Notes: generated from the sequence alone by a model not told the origin. Numbered from the stretch's first letter, positions 1 to 11,450 are shown. The stretch: DNA of 64,000 nt from Methanomassiliicoccus luminyensis B10 (GCF_000308215.1 NZ_CAJE01000017.1:34673-98672); one strand, 5' to 3'. A program made the numbers and translations.

Positions 1-18
1 CATTCTCGGCGCTGGTGT

Positions 19-306
19 TCATCCTCTTACGTGCGCGAGTATCTCTTCTGCGTACCGCTTCCCCAATGGCACATCGATGAAATGGTAGAAGTGCATGCTG
101 CCGCTCCTGTACAGCGTTATCTGGACGCCCTTCCAGTCAAACTGCACGAGCATCTCGGTGGTCTTATTGCTGATGTCCTTCAGGACATCGGCGGCGTGGG
201 CCATGTCGACCGCGATCTTCGTCCGGGGGGTCAGCATCATGGAATCGCCTCCGCAGAGCCAGGTGACGTGGAATTTTATCTCTTGCCCGTTCGTCGTGCC
301 GCTCAC
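19..306 (-). CDS. Small hypothetical protein after the ABC importer genes
   Basis: I do not recognise this protein of about 95 residues. It has no clear signal peptide or membrane helix. Its second half is well balanced in composition (runs such as TKIAVDMAHAADVL and LVQFDWKGVQITLYRSG) and looks like a folded alpha/beta domain, not a chance reading frame. It follows the ATPase gene on the same strand. A GTG at 357 would overlap the ATPase stop (GTGA) and give 112 residues. The GTG at 306 is preceded by an AGGAGAGAGG stretch and is the start listed here; the choice is uncertain. An importer-related role is only suggested by position. Confidence 0.55.
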   Translation of the reverse strand: MSGTTNGQEIKFHVTWLCGGDSMMLTPRTKIAVDMAHAADVLKDISNKTTEMLVQFDWKGVQITLYRSGSMHFYHFIDVPLGKRYAEEILAHVRG

Positions 307-353
307 TTCCCGAATGCGCCTCTCTCCTGGATCACAGGAGGTTTGTCCCGATG

Positions 354-1484
354 TCACTCCACCGACCTCTTCCTGGAGATAAGGCCCTTGAACGAACCGA
401 GGACGCTCGCTCTGCTCTCGATGACGGGGGCCGTCACCTTGTCTGCGGCCGGCTCCGGTTCCACGGCCCACATCATCTTTGTATCGAGATCGAACCTCAG
501 CTCGTCACCGGGCTGATAGATGAACCTGGTTGACACGGCTATGTTCAGGTCCGTCCCATTATGGTCGATGACGTATTCGGACCTTGCGCCCAGGTATGAC
601 ACGGACCTCACCTTCGCCGAGAACGCCCCGTGGTCCGAGCACAGCAGGCCCTCGGGCCGGATGAGGAGGATGGCGTCGCCCGTCCTGTTCGGCAGGCCCT
701 CGATGTCGAAGGTCCCGATGGATGACGTGACGGACGTTCCCTCCTGCCTTGCCGGGATGAAGTTCTTCCAACCGAAGAATTTGGCGACCTTGGCGGAAGC
801 GGGCCGGCAATAGAACTCCTCAGGCTCACCGCACTGGACGATCTTTCCGTCTATCAGAAGGCCTATGCGGTCGGCGATGGAGACCGCTTCCTGCTGATCA
901 TGGGTGACGAACAGCACGGTCAGGTTCAGGCTCTTGCAGATCTCCCGGATGTTCTTGCGCATCTCTATCCTGAGCTCGGCATCCAGCGCGCTCAGGGGCT
1001 CATCGAGGAGCAGCAGCTTCGGGCTGGTCATCAGCGCTCTGGCCAGCGATACCCTCTGCTCCTGTCCCCCCGATATCTCCGTGGACCTCCTATCCTCGAA
1101 CCCTTCAAGCTTCACCAGCCTCAACATCTCGGCGGTCTTGGCCGCCAGCTCCTCCTTGCGGTACCTGCTGGTGACCCTGAGCGCGAGATCGACGTTCTGA
1201 CCGACGGTCATGTGCCTGAACAACAAAGGCTTCTGGAAGACCATGGCGATCGGTCTCTTTTCCGTCTTGACGCCATCCATGCGCTCTCCGTCGATGAGCA
1301 CCGAGCCGGAATCCTGCTCCTCCAGGCCCGCGATTATCTTGAGTGTAGTGGACTTCCCGCAGCCAGAGGGGCCCAGGATGACCATGATCTCTCCCTCATG
1401 GAGGGACAGGCCCAGCCCGTCCAACGTTGCGCTCGGTGCGTTCTTGTACCTTTTCGAGATGTCCTTCAATTCCAGGAAGCTCAT
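354..1484 (-). CDS. ABC importer ATPase (PotA/YnjD-like)
   Basis: Cytoplasmic ATP-binding subunit that powers the importer encoded just upstream. The 376-residue protein has Walker A GPSGCGKST (about residues 38-46), signature SGGQEQR (138-144), Walker B LLLLDEP (157-163) and the switch histidine in FVTHDQQEA. A C-terminal TOBE-like region of about 130 residues is typical of the polyamine/iron/thiamine-type importers. The start at 1484 overlaps the stop of the permease gene as ATGA, and the conserved N-terminus begins there, so an in-frame extension further upstream is ignored. The substrate cannot be read from the ATPase alone. Confidence 0.9.
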   Translation of the reverse strand: MSFLELKDISKRYKNAPSATLDGLGLSLHEGEIMVILGPSGCGKSTTLKIIAGLEEQDSGSVLIDGERMDGVKTEKRPIAMVFQKPLLFRHMTVGQNVDLALRVTSRYRKEELAAKTAEMLRLVKLEGFEDRRSTEISGGQEQRVSLARALMTSPKLLLLDEPLSALDAELRIEMRKNIREICKSLNLTVLFVTHDQQEAVSIADRIGLLIDGKIVQCGEPEEFYCRPASAKVAKFFGWKNFIPARQEGTSVTSSIGTFDIEGLPNRTGDAILLIRPEGLLCSDHGAFSAKVRSVSYLGARSEYVIDHNGTDLNIAVSTRFIYQPGDELRFDLDTKMMWAVEPEPAADKVTAPVIESRASVLGSFKGLISRKRSVE

Positions 1485-2278
1485 GGATTGTATCTCCCCA
1501 TTTCGGCAGAATCGCCGAGCATCTTCGATGAGAGCACGAACACGAACAGGGCCGGCAGGATGAACAATAGCGTCATTACGGCGACCGTGGTGCTGCTTGA
1601 CCAGGTGGCTATCAGCGGCAACAGCAATGTAGCTATGGTCGTGAACCCCACGGGTGCAAGGAAATTGACCACCAGGAACATCGACCAGGAGACCATGAAG
1701 GTGTACATGCACGCCACGATCAGCCCGGACCTTATGGACGGCAGGGTCACGTGTATCAGCGTGTTCAGCTTGCTGATGCCCAAGGTGGCGGCCTGGCGCT
1801 CATAGTCGGCGTCATAGTTCCTGAACAAAGGTATCAGCAGCATTATGATGTATGGCAGGGTGAACACCGTTTGGGCTATCACCACGGAGGCCCACGAGAG
1901 GTACAGCCCCATGCTGACGAACACCTCCCTGACCCCGTACAGGATGGCGATGCCGGGCGCCAGCGCCGGGAGCAGCATCAGTATCTCCAGCGCCCTCCTG
2001 CCCCTGAAATCCCTCATGCCGAGCGTCTTGGCGGCATAGAACCCCAAGGCCAATGACAGCAGTGTCACCGTCACCGCCAGGACGACGCTGTTGTAAATGG
2101 CCGTAACATAAGTGTCCGTGGTCAGGACCGCAATGAACCTGTCGGCGGTGAAGCTGTTGGGCATCAGACGGGGGAAGGTCCATGTGCTGGAGAAGGACCA
2201 TCCGATCAAGGGGTAGATCGGGACCAGGACCAGCACCGTCATCATGACGATGATCGCGCCTTTGGCGTACCGGTTCAA
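1481..2278 (-). CDS. ABC importer permease, second subunit
   Basis: Inner-membrane permease of about 265 residues with six predicted helices. It has the coupling-loop region around YERQAATLGISKLNTL, the EAA motif that contacts the ATPase. The best start is TTG at 2278, which overlaps the upstream permease stop (TTGA) and has a GGGAGG ribosome-binding site about eight bases before it. A longer frame reaching 2563 is coding only in the overlapping gene's frame. It works with the 2275-3132 permease as a heterodimeric pore. The family is the PotB/PotC and YnjC type. Confidence 0.87.
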   Translation of the reverse strand: MNRYAKGAIIVMMTVLVLVPIYPLIGWSFSSTWTFPRLMPNSFTADRFIAVLTTDTYVTAIYNSVVLAVTVTLLSLALGFYAAKTLGMRDFRGRRALEILMLLPALAPGIAILYGVREVFVSMGLYLSWASVVIAQTVFTLPYIIMLLIPLFRNYDADYERQAATLGISKLNTLIHVTLPSIRSGLIVACMYTFMVSWSMFLVVNFLAPVGFTTIATLLLPLIATWSSSTTVAVMTLLFILPALFVFVLSSKMLGDSAEMGRYNP

Positions 2279-3132
2279 TCCGTCCGCCTCCCTTTCCCCT
2301 TGGGAATCGCGAACCAGAAGTACACTATCGTCAGGGCCAGTGTGACCATGGTTATGATGTTCGACAGCACGTACGCCCGATCGAGGTGCTCCATCCCGTA
2401 GATGCTGCGGAACAGGTTGTACGACTCGATGGCCAAGGTGTCGTTGAGCCCCAGGAGCAGGGGGACCTCGTAGGAGCCGAACGCGAACGCGAAGCAGATG
2501 ATCGACGACGAGATGATGGCGGGGCTTATCATGGGGAGGACGATATGCCTGAACCTCGCCCAAGGGCCCATGCCCAAGGTGGCGGCCTGCTGCTCGTATT
2601 CGGGGGTCGCCGACTGCAGCACCGACAGGACGGAGAGGCCGATGAAGGGGGCGAACTTCCAGGCGAATGACATGATCACCCCCGAGCCGCTGGTCCCGCC
2701 AACGATGGTGGGGAACGCCGCGTACGTGTCTATCAATCCCAGCTGATAAGCCAGGCTGGACATGAACCCGGACGGCAAAAGCAGGAACAGCATCATCGCC
2801 GCCACCGACAGGTGCGGAATGGACGCGTTCATCTGGAACAGGAACAATGACAGCTTCTTGCCGGCGAAGGTGCCCCTTATGGCCATCGAGATCACCACCG
2901 CCGCGGCCACGGCCAAGATGGTGGAGAACGCGGATACCTCAAGGGTGTAGCGGAAAGTATCCAGGAAGTGAGGGTCGCTGATGACCTCGGCGTACGTCGA
3001 CAGGCCTATGAAATCGGCATGCGTGTTGTACATGCTGTTCTTGACCGAGAGGGCCAGCGGGAGGAAAAAGAAAATAAGCAGGAACGCAAGAGGCAGCGCT
3101 ACGGCGATCGCCCCTCTTGCGTTCCCCTTCAT
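2275..3132 (-). CDS. ABC importer permease, first subunit
   Basis: Membrane permease of about 285 residues with six helices. It begins with MKGNARGAIAV followed at once by a hydrophobic segment, and has an EAA-type loop around YEQQAATLGMGPWARF. It lies between the binding-protein gene and the second permease gene. The ATG at 3132 is chosen because it directly precedes the first helix. An ATG at 3177 with a GGGAG box five bases upstream would add 15 residues and overlap the binding-protein gene, and is a credible alternative. It pairs with the next gene product to form the channel. Confidence 0.86.
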   Translation of the reverse strand: MKGNARGAIAVALPLAFLLIFFFLPLALSVKNSMYNTHADFIGLSTYAEVISDPHFLDTFRYTLEVSAFSTILAVAAAVVISMAIRGTFAGKKLSLFLFQMNASIPHLSVAAMMLFLLLPSGFMSSLAYQLGLIDTYAAFPTIVGGTSGSGVIMSFAWKFAPFIGLSVLSVLQSATPEYEQQAATLGMGPWARFRHIVLPMISPAIISSSIICFAFAFGSYEVPLLLGLNDTLAIESYNLFRSIYGMEHLDRAYVLSNIITMVTLALTIVYFWFAIPKGKGRRTD

Positions 3133-3149
3133 GCTCCATCCGCTCGTGC

Positions 3150-4808
3150 TCAGGTGTAGCCCAATGCCGTAGCCCATAGCACTCCCAGGGTGATGTAGAA
3201 CTTGGACAGGTTCGCATCCACTGCGGTCCCGGCAAGCCTCTCGGGCGTCACGAACAGGTCCACGAGCGCGGTGTCCGACGACCAATCATCTATGAAGCCG
3301 AAGTACCGCTCATACTGGGATTCGTAGTAGGGCCCGTTCACCCCGCCGATGTACTGGAGGTACTTGTCGAGGTCGATGTTGGGGATCTCCCCCGTTATCT
3401 TGTACCACATGGCCTGGACATACGGATCATTGAGCAGATTGGCAACGACCAGGCACCCCGCCTTGGAGTTAGAGTCGTTGTTGATGGTCCAACAATACTG
3501 CTCCATGACGCTGGTGTCCATGGAGTAGATGCCGACATCGAGGGACATGTCGGCGGCTCTGTTGACCTGCGATGCCACGACCGTGAACGAGAGAAGGACG
3601 GTGCCGTCGTTGATGCGGGTGTCGTCCGTGTTGTACCCGACCAACTTCTTGTAGATGTCGTTAGTGTACTCTGCGTACCATGATCTCCCATCCACCTTGT
3701 ACGTGTAGTCATCGAGTTCGTCGAGGTAGATGAACATGTACCCAAGGACCGACCGAAGGGCCTCCGCACCATCCCCCACCGCCTCGGTCTGCTTGTCGAT
3801 CCATTTTGCGTATGCGGCCTTGACCGCAGATGGGTCGGAAGTATCGACCCCATCGGTGTACTGGCTGTAGTAGTACGCGGCGGGGTCGGTGCATGCGGTC
3901 CACGAGGTCTTTTCCCCGTCCCAGGCCAGCTCATAAGCGGCCCCATACATGAACGAATACCCGATATAGTAGCTGTTGTGCCCGCCCCTGGTGTCACAGT
4001 ATGTGAACTGGCCGGGATATATCTTGATCCAGCTGTAAAGTTCGGTATAGTCATGGGGCAGGCCGTAGACCACCGAAATGGCCGCGTCGCTGTTGAGGAG
4101 GGCCATGACGTCATCGATGGCATATGCCGCGCCGTCCGCGATGCCGGCCCACTCCAGGTTCGCCGGGCCGGAACCTTCCGTAAGGGTGATCGTTTTGACC
4201 GTGGTCCCTTTCTGCAGCTTCATCTCGTTATAATCCAGGGCCGGGTCCTCGCAGCCCCTGTTGTACATGAGCATGAGCTGCCCGCCGCTGAACTCGATCT
4301 CGTTCCCGACATATCCGGTCGAGTTGCCGCTGATCGAGTAGCTGACCTGGCTGTCCGTTCCCTCGGAGAGGAAGATCGCGTTCGGTATCGCTCTCTTCCA
4401 GTCCTCGTTCCACCACAGGCCGGTAAAGGCATCGTACCCGCTGACCCCCATCCAGTACATGTCGTACTTGGGTGCTCCGCCGGACTGAGCGTCGTTCATC
4501 GCGCCGATGAAGCCCAGATCGTCGCCGTAGGTCACTGTAACACCGTACTTGGCGGCCAGGGGGATGAGGATCTCATCGAAGAACCGGTCGTTGTACGTAT
4601 CCCTGTAGAACGCCAGGTTCACCGTCTGGCCCTGCGCCTCCTTGAATATGTCCCCCCATGTCATCGTGTCGAGGTCGTTTTCAACGGACGGGCCGCTGTA
4701 TACTGCAGATGAACCTTTCGGCCACGCCAGGAACGTGACGGCTGCGACCAGCAGCAAGAACACCACCACAAGCGCGGCTATCTTCTTGTTATTCAGCACT
4801 AATTCCAC
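3150..4808 (-). CDS. ABC importer substrate-binding protein (YnjB-like, large)
   Basis: Extracellular solute-binding protein of about 552 residues, anchored by one N-terminal helix (residues 9-28) and lacking a clear lipobox. The N-terminal lobe carries the WGDIFKEAQGQTVNLAFYRD region, which resembles YnjB-type proteins of the polyamine/thiamine/iron importer family. The mature part is rich in Tyr, Trp and Asp and is longer than the usual 350-400 residues. The GTG at 4808 is chosen because GAGG lies eight bases upstream; an ATG at 4859 would place a polar stretch before the anchor. It is the first gene of the four-gene importer operon. The ligand is unknown; thiamine-like, polyamine or metal-chelate ligands are all possible. 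Confidence 0.8.
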   Translation of the reverse strand: MELVLNNKKIAALVVVFLLLVAAVTFLAWPKGSSAVYSGPSVENDLDTMTWGDIFKEAQGQTVNLAFYRDTYNDRFFDEILIPLAAKYGVTVTYGDDLGFIGAMNDAQSGGAPKYDMYWMGVSGYDAFTGLWWNEDWKRAIPNAIFLSEGTDSQVSYSISGNSTGYVGNEIEFSGGQLMLMYNRGCEDPALDYNEMKLQKGTTVKTITLTEGSGPANLEWAGIADGAAYAIDDVMALLNSDAAISVVYGLPHDYTELYSWIKIYPGQFTYCDTRGGHNSYYIGYSFMYGAAYELAWDGEKTSWTACTDPAAYYYSQYTDGVDTSDPSAVKAAYAKWIDKQTEAVGDGAEALRSVLGYMFIYLDELDDYTYKVDGRSWYAEYTNDIYKKLVGYNTDDTRINDGTVLLSFTVVASQVNRAADMSLDVGIYSMDTSVMEQYCWTINNDSNSKAGCLVVANLLNDPYVQAMWYKITGEIPNIDLDKYLQYIGGVNGPYYESQYERYFGFIDDWSSDTALVDLFVTPERLAGTAVDANLSKFYITLGVLWATALGYT

Positions 4809-5077
4809 AAGATCATCCTCACATATTCCATTCGGACTGACTCCCTGTATAAAGTGCAATATTTAATATTTTACATGGGATTGTAATATTTGGTTTATAA
4901 CTCAAAACCAGCATTCTCACATCATGCAATGTCATGATCTCTCGTCCGTACAGCGCTGGATCCACCCTGCATCATGGAAAGATGTGGCCCGAGCTCGACC
5001 GGTCCCGCAAAAGAGCGCTAGGCTCAGCGAGTGATTATGTCAGGTATCCTTAAATCGGACCAAGCGGGTGCATCACC
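4809..5077. promoter_or_regulatory. Divergent promoter region between the importer operon and the CobW-type gene
   Basis: An AT-rich block at 4858-4905 contains AATATTTTAC and GTAATATT arms flanking ATGGGATT, an imperfect inverted repeat that overlaps the likely minus-strand TATA element of the importer operon. On the plus strand, CCTTAAATC (about 5048-5056) is a TATA-like box about 27 bases before the ATG at 5078, so the CobW-type gene may be leaderless. No RNA gene was seen. Confidence 0.5.
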
Positions 5078-6232
5078 ATGCAGCGCGGGACGGAGGCAGG
5101 TAACGAGAAGCGATCCAAGTTGGTAGTTCTAGGCGGATATCTGGGCGCGGGCAAGACCACCCTGGCGGTGGCATTGGCAAGGAAGCTGAGCGCCGAGAAC
5201 GGCCTGTCCGTATCGATAATAACCAATGATCAGGGCGAGGTCTTGGTGGACACAGAGTTCGTGAGGAACGCCGGCTTCGATGTCAGAGGCGTGAGCGGGG
5301 GATGCTTCTGCACCAAGCTCCCCACGTTCATAGCGCATGCCAAGGATCTTGTGGAGACTGGCAGGCCCGACGTGATAATCGCTGAGCCCATCGGCACGTC
5401 CACGAACATCCTCGCGAACGTCATCATGCAGATAAGGGACGCATATCCCGACCAGTTCGAGGTTGCCCCTTTCTTCGTTGTCGTTGATGGTACCAGGCTT
5501 GCCGATCCGCCCCGCGGAAAACCGATCTACGACCTGGACGACAGCGCCCGTGTTCCCACGAACCAGGTGGAGGAAGCGGAGATCATCCTGGTATCGAAAA
5601 CGGACCGGTTGGAGAATGCCGATGAGCTCGCGAGGATCGAGCGGATCCTTCGTTCGAAGAACCCCGGCGCCGACATCATCGCGTTCTCATCGCACAGCGG
5701 ACAGAACCTCGACAAGATCGCCAAGATGGTCCTTTCCGACCTCACCAGCAGCAAAGAGCGCAAGCCGCAGGACGGCCGCCTGTTCGCCGCGGAGAAGGCG
5801 TCCCTCGGCTGGTACAATTCCCATGCGGACTTTGTCAGCGGCGGCAGGCTGGACTCATACTCCGTCATCTCATCGGTCATGAAGGCGGTCGCAGAACGGT
5901 TCGGCGACGAGAGGACCGCCCACGTAAAGGTCCTGATGGAATCGAAGACCGTGGGCGTGAAGATGAGCATGGTGGCTGGCTCCGTGCAGACCGACGGAGT
6001 GCGCGGGGGGCGCTATATCGAAGGAGAGGGGCGGCTCATTCTGAACGCGAGGGTCAGGGGTTCACCGGATGAGCTGAAGAGCAATATCTCAGAGGCGGTG
6101 GTGTCCTCCTTGGAAGGAGCGGGCGCGCAGATCACACAGTTCTCTGAGGTGGCGTTCACCCCCAAGCCGGAATTCGCATCACCTGGGCCCAATGTGGATC
6201 GGAACGCGCAAGGCTGCTCCACCGCCCGATAA
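5078..6232 (+). CDS. CobW/COG0523-type GTPase, metal or cofactor chaperone
   Basis: Cytoplasmic G3E-family P-loop GTPase of 384 residues. It has Walker A GGYLGAGKTT (19-28), IIAEPIG as the switch/Walker B region (100-106) and SKTD (173-176) as the base-specificity motif. COG0523 proteins usually carry a GCxCC metal site. Here the equivalent is SGGCFCTK (73-80), with two cysteines instead of three. The C-terminal 150 residues contain a region like the CobW C-terminal domain. The gene is monocistronic and probably leaderless. In methanogens such proteins often serve corrinoid, nickel or zinc handling, but the client is not shown here. Confidence 0.82.
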   Translation: MQRGTEAGNEKRSKLVVLGGYLGAGKTTLAVALARKLSAENGLSVSIITNDQGEVLVDTEFVRNAGFDVRGVSGGCFCTKLPTFIAHAKDLVETGRPDVIIAEPIGTSTNILANVIMQIRDAYPDQFEVAPFFVVVDGTRLADPPRGKPIYDLDDSARVPTNQVEEAEIILVSKTDRLENADELARIERILRSKNPGADIIAFSSHSGQNLDKIAKMVLSDLTSSKERKPQDGRLFAAEKASLGWYNSHADFVSGGRLDSYSVISSVMKAVAERFGDERTAHVKVLMESKTVGVKMSMVAGSVQTDGVRGGRYIEGEGRLILNARVRGSPDELKSNISEAVVSSLEGAGAQITQFSEVAFTPKPEFASPGPNVDRNAQGCSTAR

Positions 6233-6329
6233 GCCCATCGCCTGAAAAGATGATACGATCTCAGCTACTTTGGATATGTAACTAAGTTTCTCGGGGATAG
6301 ATACCCTCGGAACATCATCTTTCAGAACC

Positions 6330-6965
6330 ATGGAGCCTGAAACGGGTTTGGAAATGAAGTTCAAGCGGGAGCTGGAGACCTTCTTCCGCCTCACCATCGT
6401 GAACGTCGGCATCGCCGGGATCACCTTCGGGCTGGGAATTGGCCTCGCGCTCAACCTGATAGAGAGCATCTTCTCGGGAGACCTGCAGTTGCTCCCCATC
6501 CTCTACACCGCCCTGGGCGTGGGGATCTTCACTGCAGGGTTCTACTGGCTGATCAACACGGTCGAGGTCATGGATGGAGTCAGCGACCTCAAGGCCGCCT
6601 ACGAGGGAACAAAGGAGGACCGCAGGGAAGAGACCATCACCGGCCTGATGATCGAGATGATGGCATACTACCGCTCCAACCGGACGATCATTTCCAGGAT
6701 GTCCACGCTGACACCGGCGGCCGGGACATTGGCCGCCATCGGAGGGGGCATCGCCACGCTCGCCTCGGCGGCTTCGATCGTTTCCGACGGGGCCGCCTTA
6801 GAGAACATCGTTCCGCTGCTCGGCGGCATCGCCCTCTTGGGTGTGGGGGCGGCGAGCGTCTTTGTCGCCCGCTATTTCACCAGATATTCCCGGTCCTGGG
6901 ACGCCAGGCTGAAGGAGGCCGAGGAGATCGAGGATGCTCTCCAGAAGAAACTGGAGGCCGACTGA
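6330..6965 (+). CDS. Four-helix membrane protein of unknown function
   Basis: I do not recognise a characterised family. The 211-residue protein has two N-terminal helices (about 25-50 and 55-80), a charged cytoplasmic segment with an EGTKEDRREE stretch, then two more helices rich in Gly and Ala (about 125-150 and 155-180), and a charged C-terminal tail predicted to be helical. The downstream winged-helix gene starts one base after its stop, so the two are cotranscribed, a common arrangement for a membrane sensor or effector with its regulator. ATG 6354 is an alternative start. Confidence 0.65.
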   Translation: MEPETGLEMKFKRELETFFRLTIVNVGIAGITFGLGIGLALNLIESIFSGDLQLLPILYTALGVGIFTAGFYWLINTVEVMDGVSDLKAAYEGTKEDRREETITGLMIEMMAYYRSNRTIISRMSTLTPAAGTLAAIGGGIATLASAASIVSDGAALENIVPLLGGIALLGVGAASVFVARYFTRYSRSWDARLKEAEEIEDALQKKLEAD

Positions 6966-6966
6966 G

Positions 6967-7242
6967 ATGAGGGGGCGCCGCACCCCCTACGAGATATACT
7001 GGGAGGTCCTGGTATTCTGCCGCGAGCCCAGGACCTTCACCAACATCATCAACCGCTGCGACCTGAACTCGAAGATCGGGCAGCAGCACCTTTCTTTCCT
7101 GACCTCGAAGGGATACCTCGATGCCGAGGAGCGGGACGGCAGGACGGCTTACCGGACCACCGAGAAGGCCCAGGAGTACATCGCACTGTTCTCGAGGATG
7201 TACGGGGCGCTGTTCGACGACGTCCCTGGGTTCAAGCTTTGA
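6967..7242 (+). CDS. Small winged-helix transcriptional regulator (ArnR1/HTH_45-like)
   Basis: A 91-residue DNA-binding protein starting MRGRRTPYEIYWEVLVFC. The order helix, helix (FTNIINRCDLNSKIGQQHL), then a beta-wing (GYLDAEERDGRTAYRTTEKA) is typical of archaeal single-domain winged helices of the HTH_45 type. There is no ligand domain. The start ATG at 6967 follows the membrane-protein stop by one base, so the two genes are translationally linked. It probably regulates its own operon or the adjacent exporter, which is an inference. Confidence 0.8.
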   Translation: MRGRRTPYEIYWEVLVFCREPRTFTNIINRCDLNSKIGQQHLSFLTSKGYLDAEERDGRTAYRTTEKAQEYIALFSRMYGALFDDVPGFKL

Positions 7243-7262
7243 CCGGTCCACGAGGATCTCTT

Positions 7263-7300
7263 CCGGGCCCCGCTCGGCCACCGGGGCTTACGGGGCCCGG
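7263..7300. terminator. Perfect hairpin between convergent genes
   Basis: A 10-bp perfect inverted repeat, CCGGGCCCCG at 7263-7272 and CGGGGCCCGG at 7291-7300, lies between the winged-helix gene and the converging exporter gene. There is no T-run on either side, so it could instead be a pause or RNA-processing structure. Confidence 0.4.
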
Positions 7301-7310
7301 GTCCCCGCCG

Positions 7311-9142
<1,832 letters not shown>

Positions 9143-9149
<7 letters not shown>

Positions 9150-10900
9150 GTCGATCCGCTCCTCTCCTTGACGGCGATGTCCCAGTCCATGGATTCGGCG
9201 TGAGCCTGCCACATCGTCCGGTACGTCGGCGAGATGGCAAGGAGTTCGGCATGGGTCCCCTGGGCGGATATCCTGCCGCCGTCCAGCAGGATGATGTTGT
9301 CCGCCTCGGCGACCGTGGACAGGCGGTGGGCGATCACTATCAGCGTTCTCCCCCGGATCAGGCCGTTCAACGCCTCCTGTATCTTGTCCTCGTTCTCCGG
9401 GTCGGTGAACGAGGTTGCCTCGTCCAGTACGACGATCGGCGAGTTCTTGAGCATGGCCCGGGCGATGGCGATGCGCTGGCGCTGCCCCCCGGACAGCTTG
9501 TCCCCGGCGTCCCCGACCACGGTATCGTATCCGTGCTCCGTTCCCATGATGAAGTCGTGGCACTGCGCGATCTTGGCCATCTTCAGCACCTCCTCGTCAG
9601 TGGCGTCCGGCCTGCCCATGCGGATGTTTTCCCTGATAGTGGTATTGAACAGGAAGATGTCCTGGGACACGTAGCTGATCGAGTTCATCAGCGTCTCGAA
9701 GGTAAGGTCCCGTATGTTGATGCTGCCGATCCTGATCTCGCCGCTCTTGACGTCCCAGAACCGGACGAGAAGCTTGGCCAGGGTGGACTTGCCCGCTCCG
9801 GACTCGCCCACCAGGGCGGTGACCGTGTTCGCCTTCGCCACGAACGAGACGTCCTTTACCACCTCCTTGTCCTCGTAAGCGAAGGTCACCCTGTCGAAGG
9901 TGACGGTGTGGTCCTCCGGCACGCTGGCGATCCTGCCGCTCTCGATCTCCGGCTCACTGAAGAATTGCTCGATCTTCTGGGCCTTCTGCTGGAGAATGGG
10001 GAAGGTGGGGAAGAACTCCACCAGCCGGGTCAGCGGCGCTCCCACGCTCATGGCGAGCAGTATGCACAGCACCAGGGTGCCGAGGGCGAGGGTCCCTTCC
10101 GAATAGAACAGCATGCCCGCGGGCAGCAGCAACAGAAGGGTCGAGGGCAGGATGATGCTGTACACTACCATGTAGTTCCACGATACCCTGTACCAATCCA
10201 GGGTGTTCTTCCTGTAGTTCTCGACCGAGGCGGTGTACTTCTTGAAGGAGGTAGTGGTCTGGTTGAACACCTTGATGACCTCCATGCCGGAGATGTACTC
10301 GACGATGTTCTCGTTCATCTCCTTGGAGGCCTGGTAGTAAGGCCCCATCCTTTTCATGCCGTCCTTGAACATGAGGACGACGGGGACCAGGCCGATGAGC
10401 CACACCGCGATGGCCGCGAGGGCCAGGCGCCAGTCCAGGATGAACAGGACCGCGGTGACGATAACTATGGTGATAATGTTGGATATGCCCTCTGGCATAG
10501 CATGCGCCAGGAGGAGCTCCATGTCCTCTATGTTCTCAACGAAGTTCTTCTTCAGCCCGCCGCTGCCGTGCTTGTTCACCGTCCCCATGGACACTTTCAT
10601 CATCTTGTCGGCCACCCTCTCCCGCATGCCCATGAGCGTGTCATAGGCCAGGTGGTGGGACGCGGCAAGACCCCTGTGATGCAGGTACGTTTTCAGGACC
10701 AGGGTGGCAAGGACCGCTCCGGCGATTATGCCGAGGTATGCCAGGTCGAGCGCCCCCTCCCCGGTGAAGCGCACGATGATGTCCTGGATCAGGAAATACG
10801 GGACAATGCCCAGGACCACCGCCGCGGTGAGCAGAATGATCGAGATCCACATTTGCTTCTTGGAGTCGCGGGCGTAGGCATAGATGTTCATCAGACCCAT
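9143..10900 (-). CDS. ABC exporter half-transporter A (IrtA-like)
   Basis: A 585-residue half-transporter with membrane domain (about 15-300) and ATPase domain containing GESGAGKST, LSGGQRQRIAIARAM and VVLDEATSFTDPENE. The Thr-Asp after the Walker B region replaces the usual Val/Ala-Asp, so one composite ATP site may differ. The start at 10900 (MGLMNIYAYARDSKKQ) has GGAGGGCGG upstream. The stop is TAG, backed by an in-frame TAA two codons later. It is the first gene of the exporter pair; the promoter is probably near the palindrome at 11300-11319, giving a long leader. Confidence 0.88.
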
Positions 10901-11299
10901 GTTCCCGCCCTCCGTGTCGCCAGACATCCTGGGCGTCTGGGGCGGCATTCCGGTTCAGTGCCGAGAACGACCTCTGCGATATGCCGACCGTTCATCCCTT
11001 CCGATGGTGCGCTTGGTTTCATGACCTACCCTCTTGAAATGGCAATGGCCGCCGGTGCGGCTGGGGCCGTACGCAGGATGGTGCGTTCATCGGCCCGACG
11101 ATCGGGGCGACCTTCTCAAGGGTCGCAGCACATGGTCCGTTGCTGCCCAAGCCATCACGATCGCGGATCATATCATGGGTCCCCGAAGCCGCCTTCTCCT
11201 GCCAGACATAAGATTTCATGGTCGACAGGATGCTTGTCACGATCCGGCCGATCACGATCATGCAAGGTTCCTAACAGCGATGACTTCCGTCGTATTTAA
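10901..11299. other. Leader/intergenic region upstream of the exporter operon
   Basis: About 400 bases without a convincing gene. An 80-codon frame on the minus strand (11019-11261) starts nine or so bases after the start site predicted from a TATA-like CTTAAATACG box (11291-11300), but its translation is low in hydrophobic core residues and matches nothing I know. I treat the region as a long 5' leader for the exporter transcript. Confidence 0.35.
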
Positions 11300-11319
11300 G
11301 ATTTAGGATATCCTAAATC
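11300..11319. promoter_or_regulatory. Perfect 20-bp palindromic operator at the exporter promoter
   Basis: The sequence GATTTAGGATATCCTAAATC is identical to its own reverse complement. On the minus strand it sits directly upstream of, and touches, the TATA-like CTTAAATACG element, the position of an archaeal operator/BRE. The TTAGG and CCTAA half-sites resemble DtxR/IdeR half-sites but are spaced by four bases, not nine, so another homodimeric regulator is equally possible. Confidence 0.65.
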
Positions 11320-11450
11320 TCTGATCAAAAGTACCGGCATCGTCGCTCCCATCAATGTTTTAACGCAGTCATTCTATTATTTTGCGTAAGAAAAAAATGA
11401 TAGCTATTAAATATCCCACATTTTGTTACGAAAACCCAAGGAGATTTGCT

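Noticed and set aside
11019..11261. 80-codon minus-strand frame downstream of the palindrome
   Set aside because: Position is suggestive but the translation has no recognisable fold or conservation that I can see. Kept as leader.
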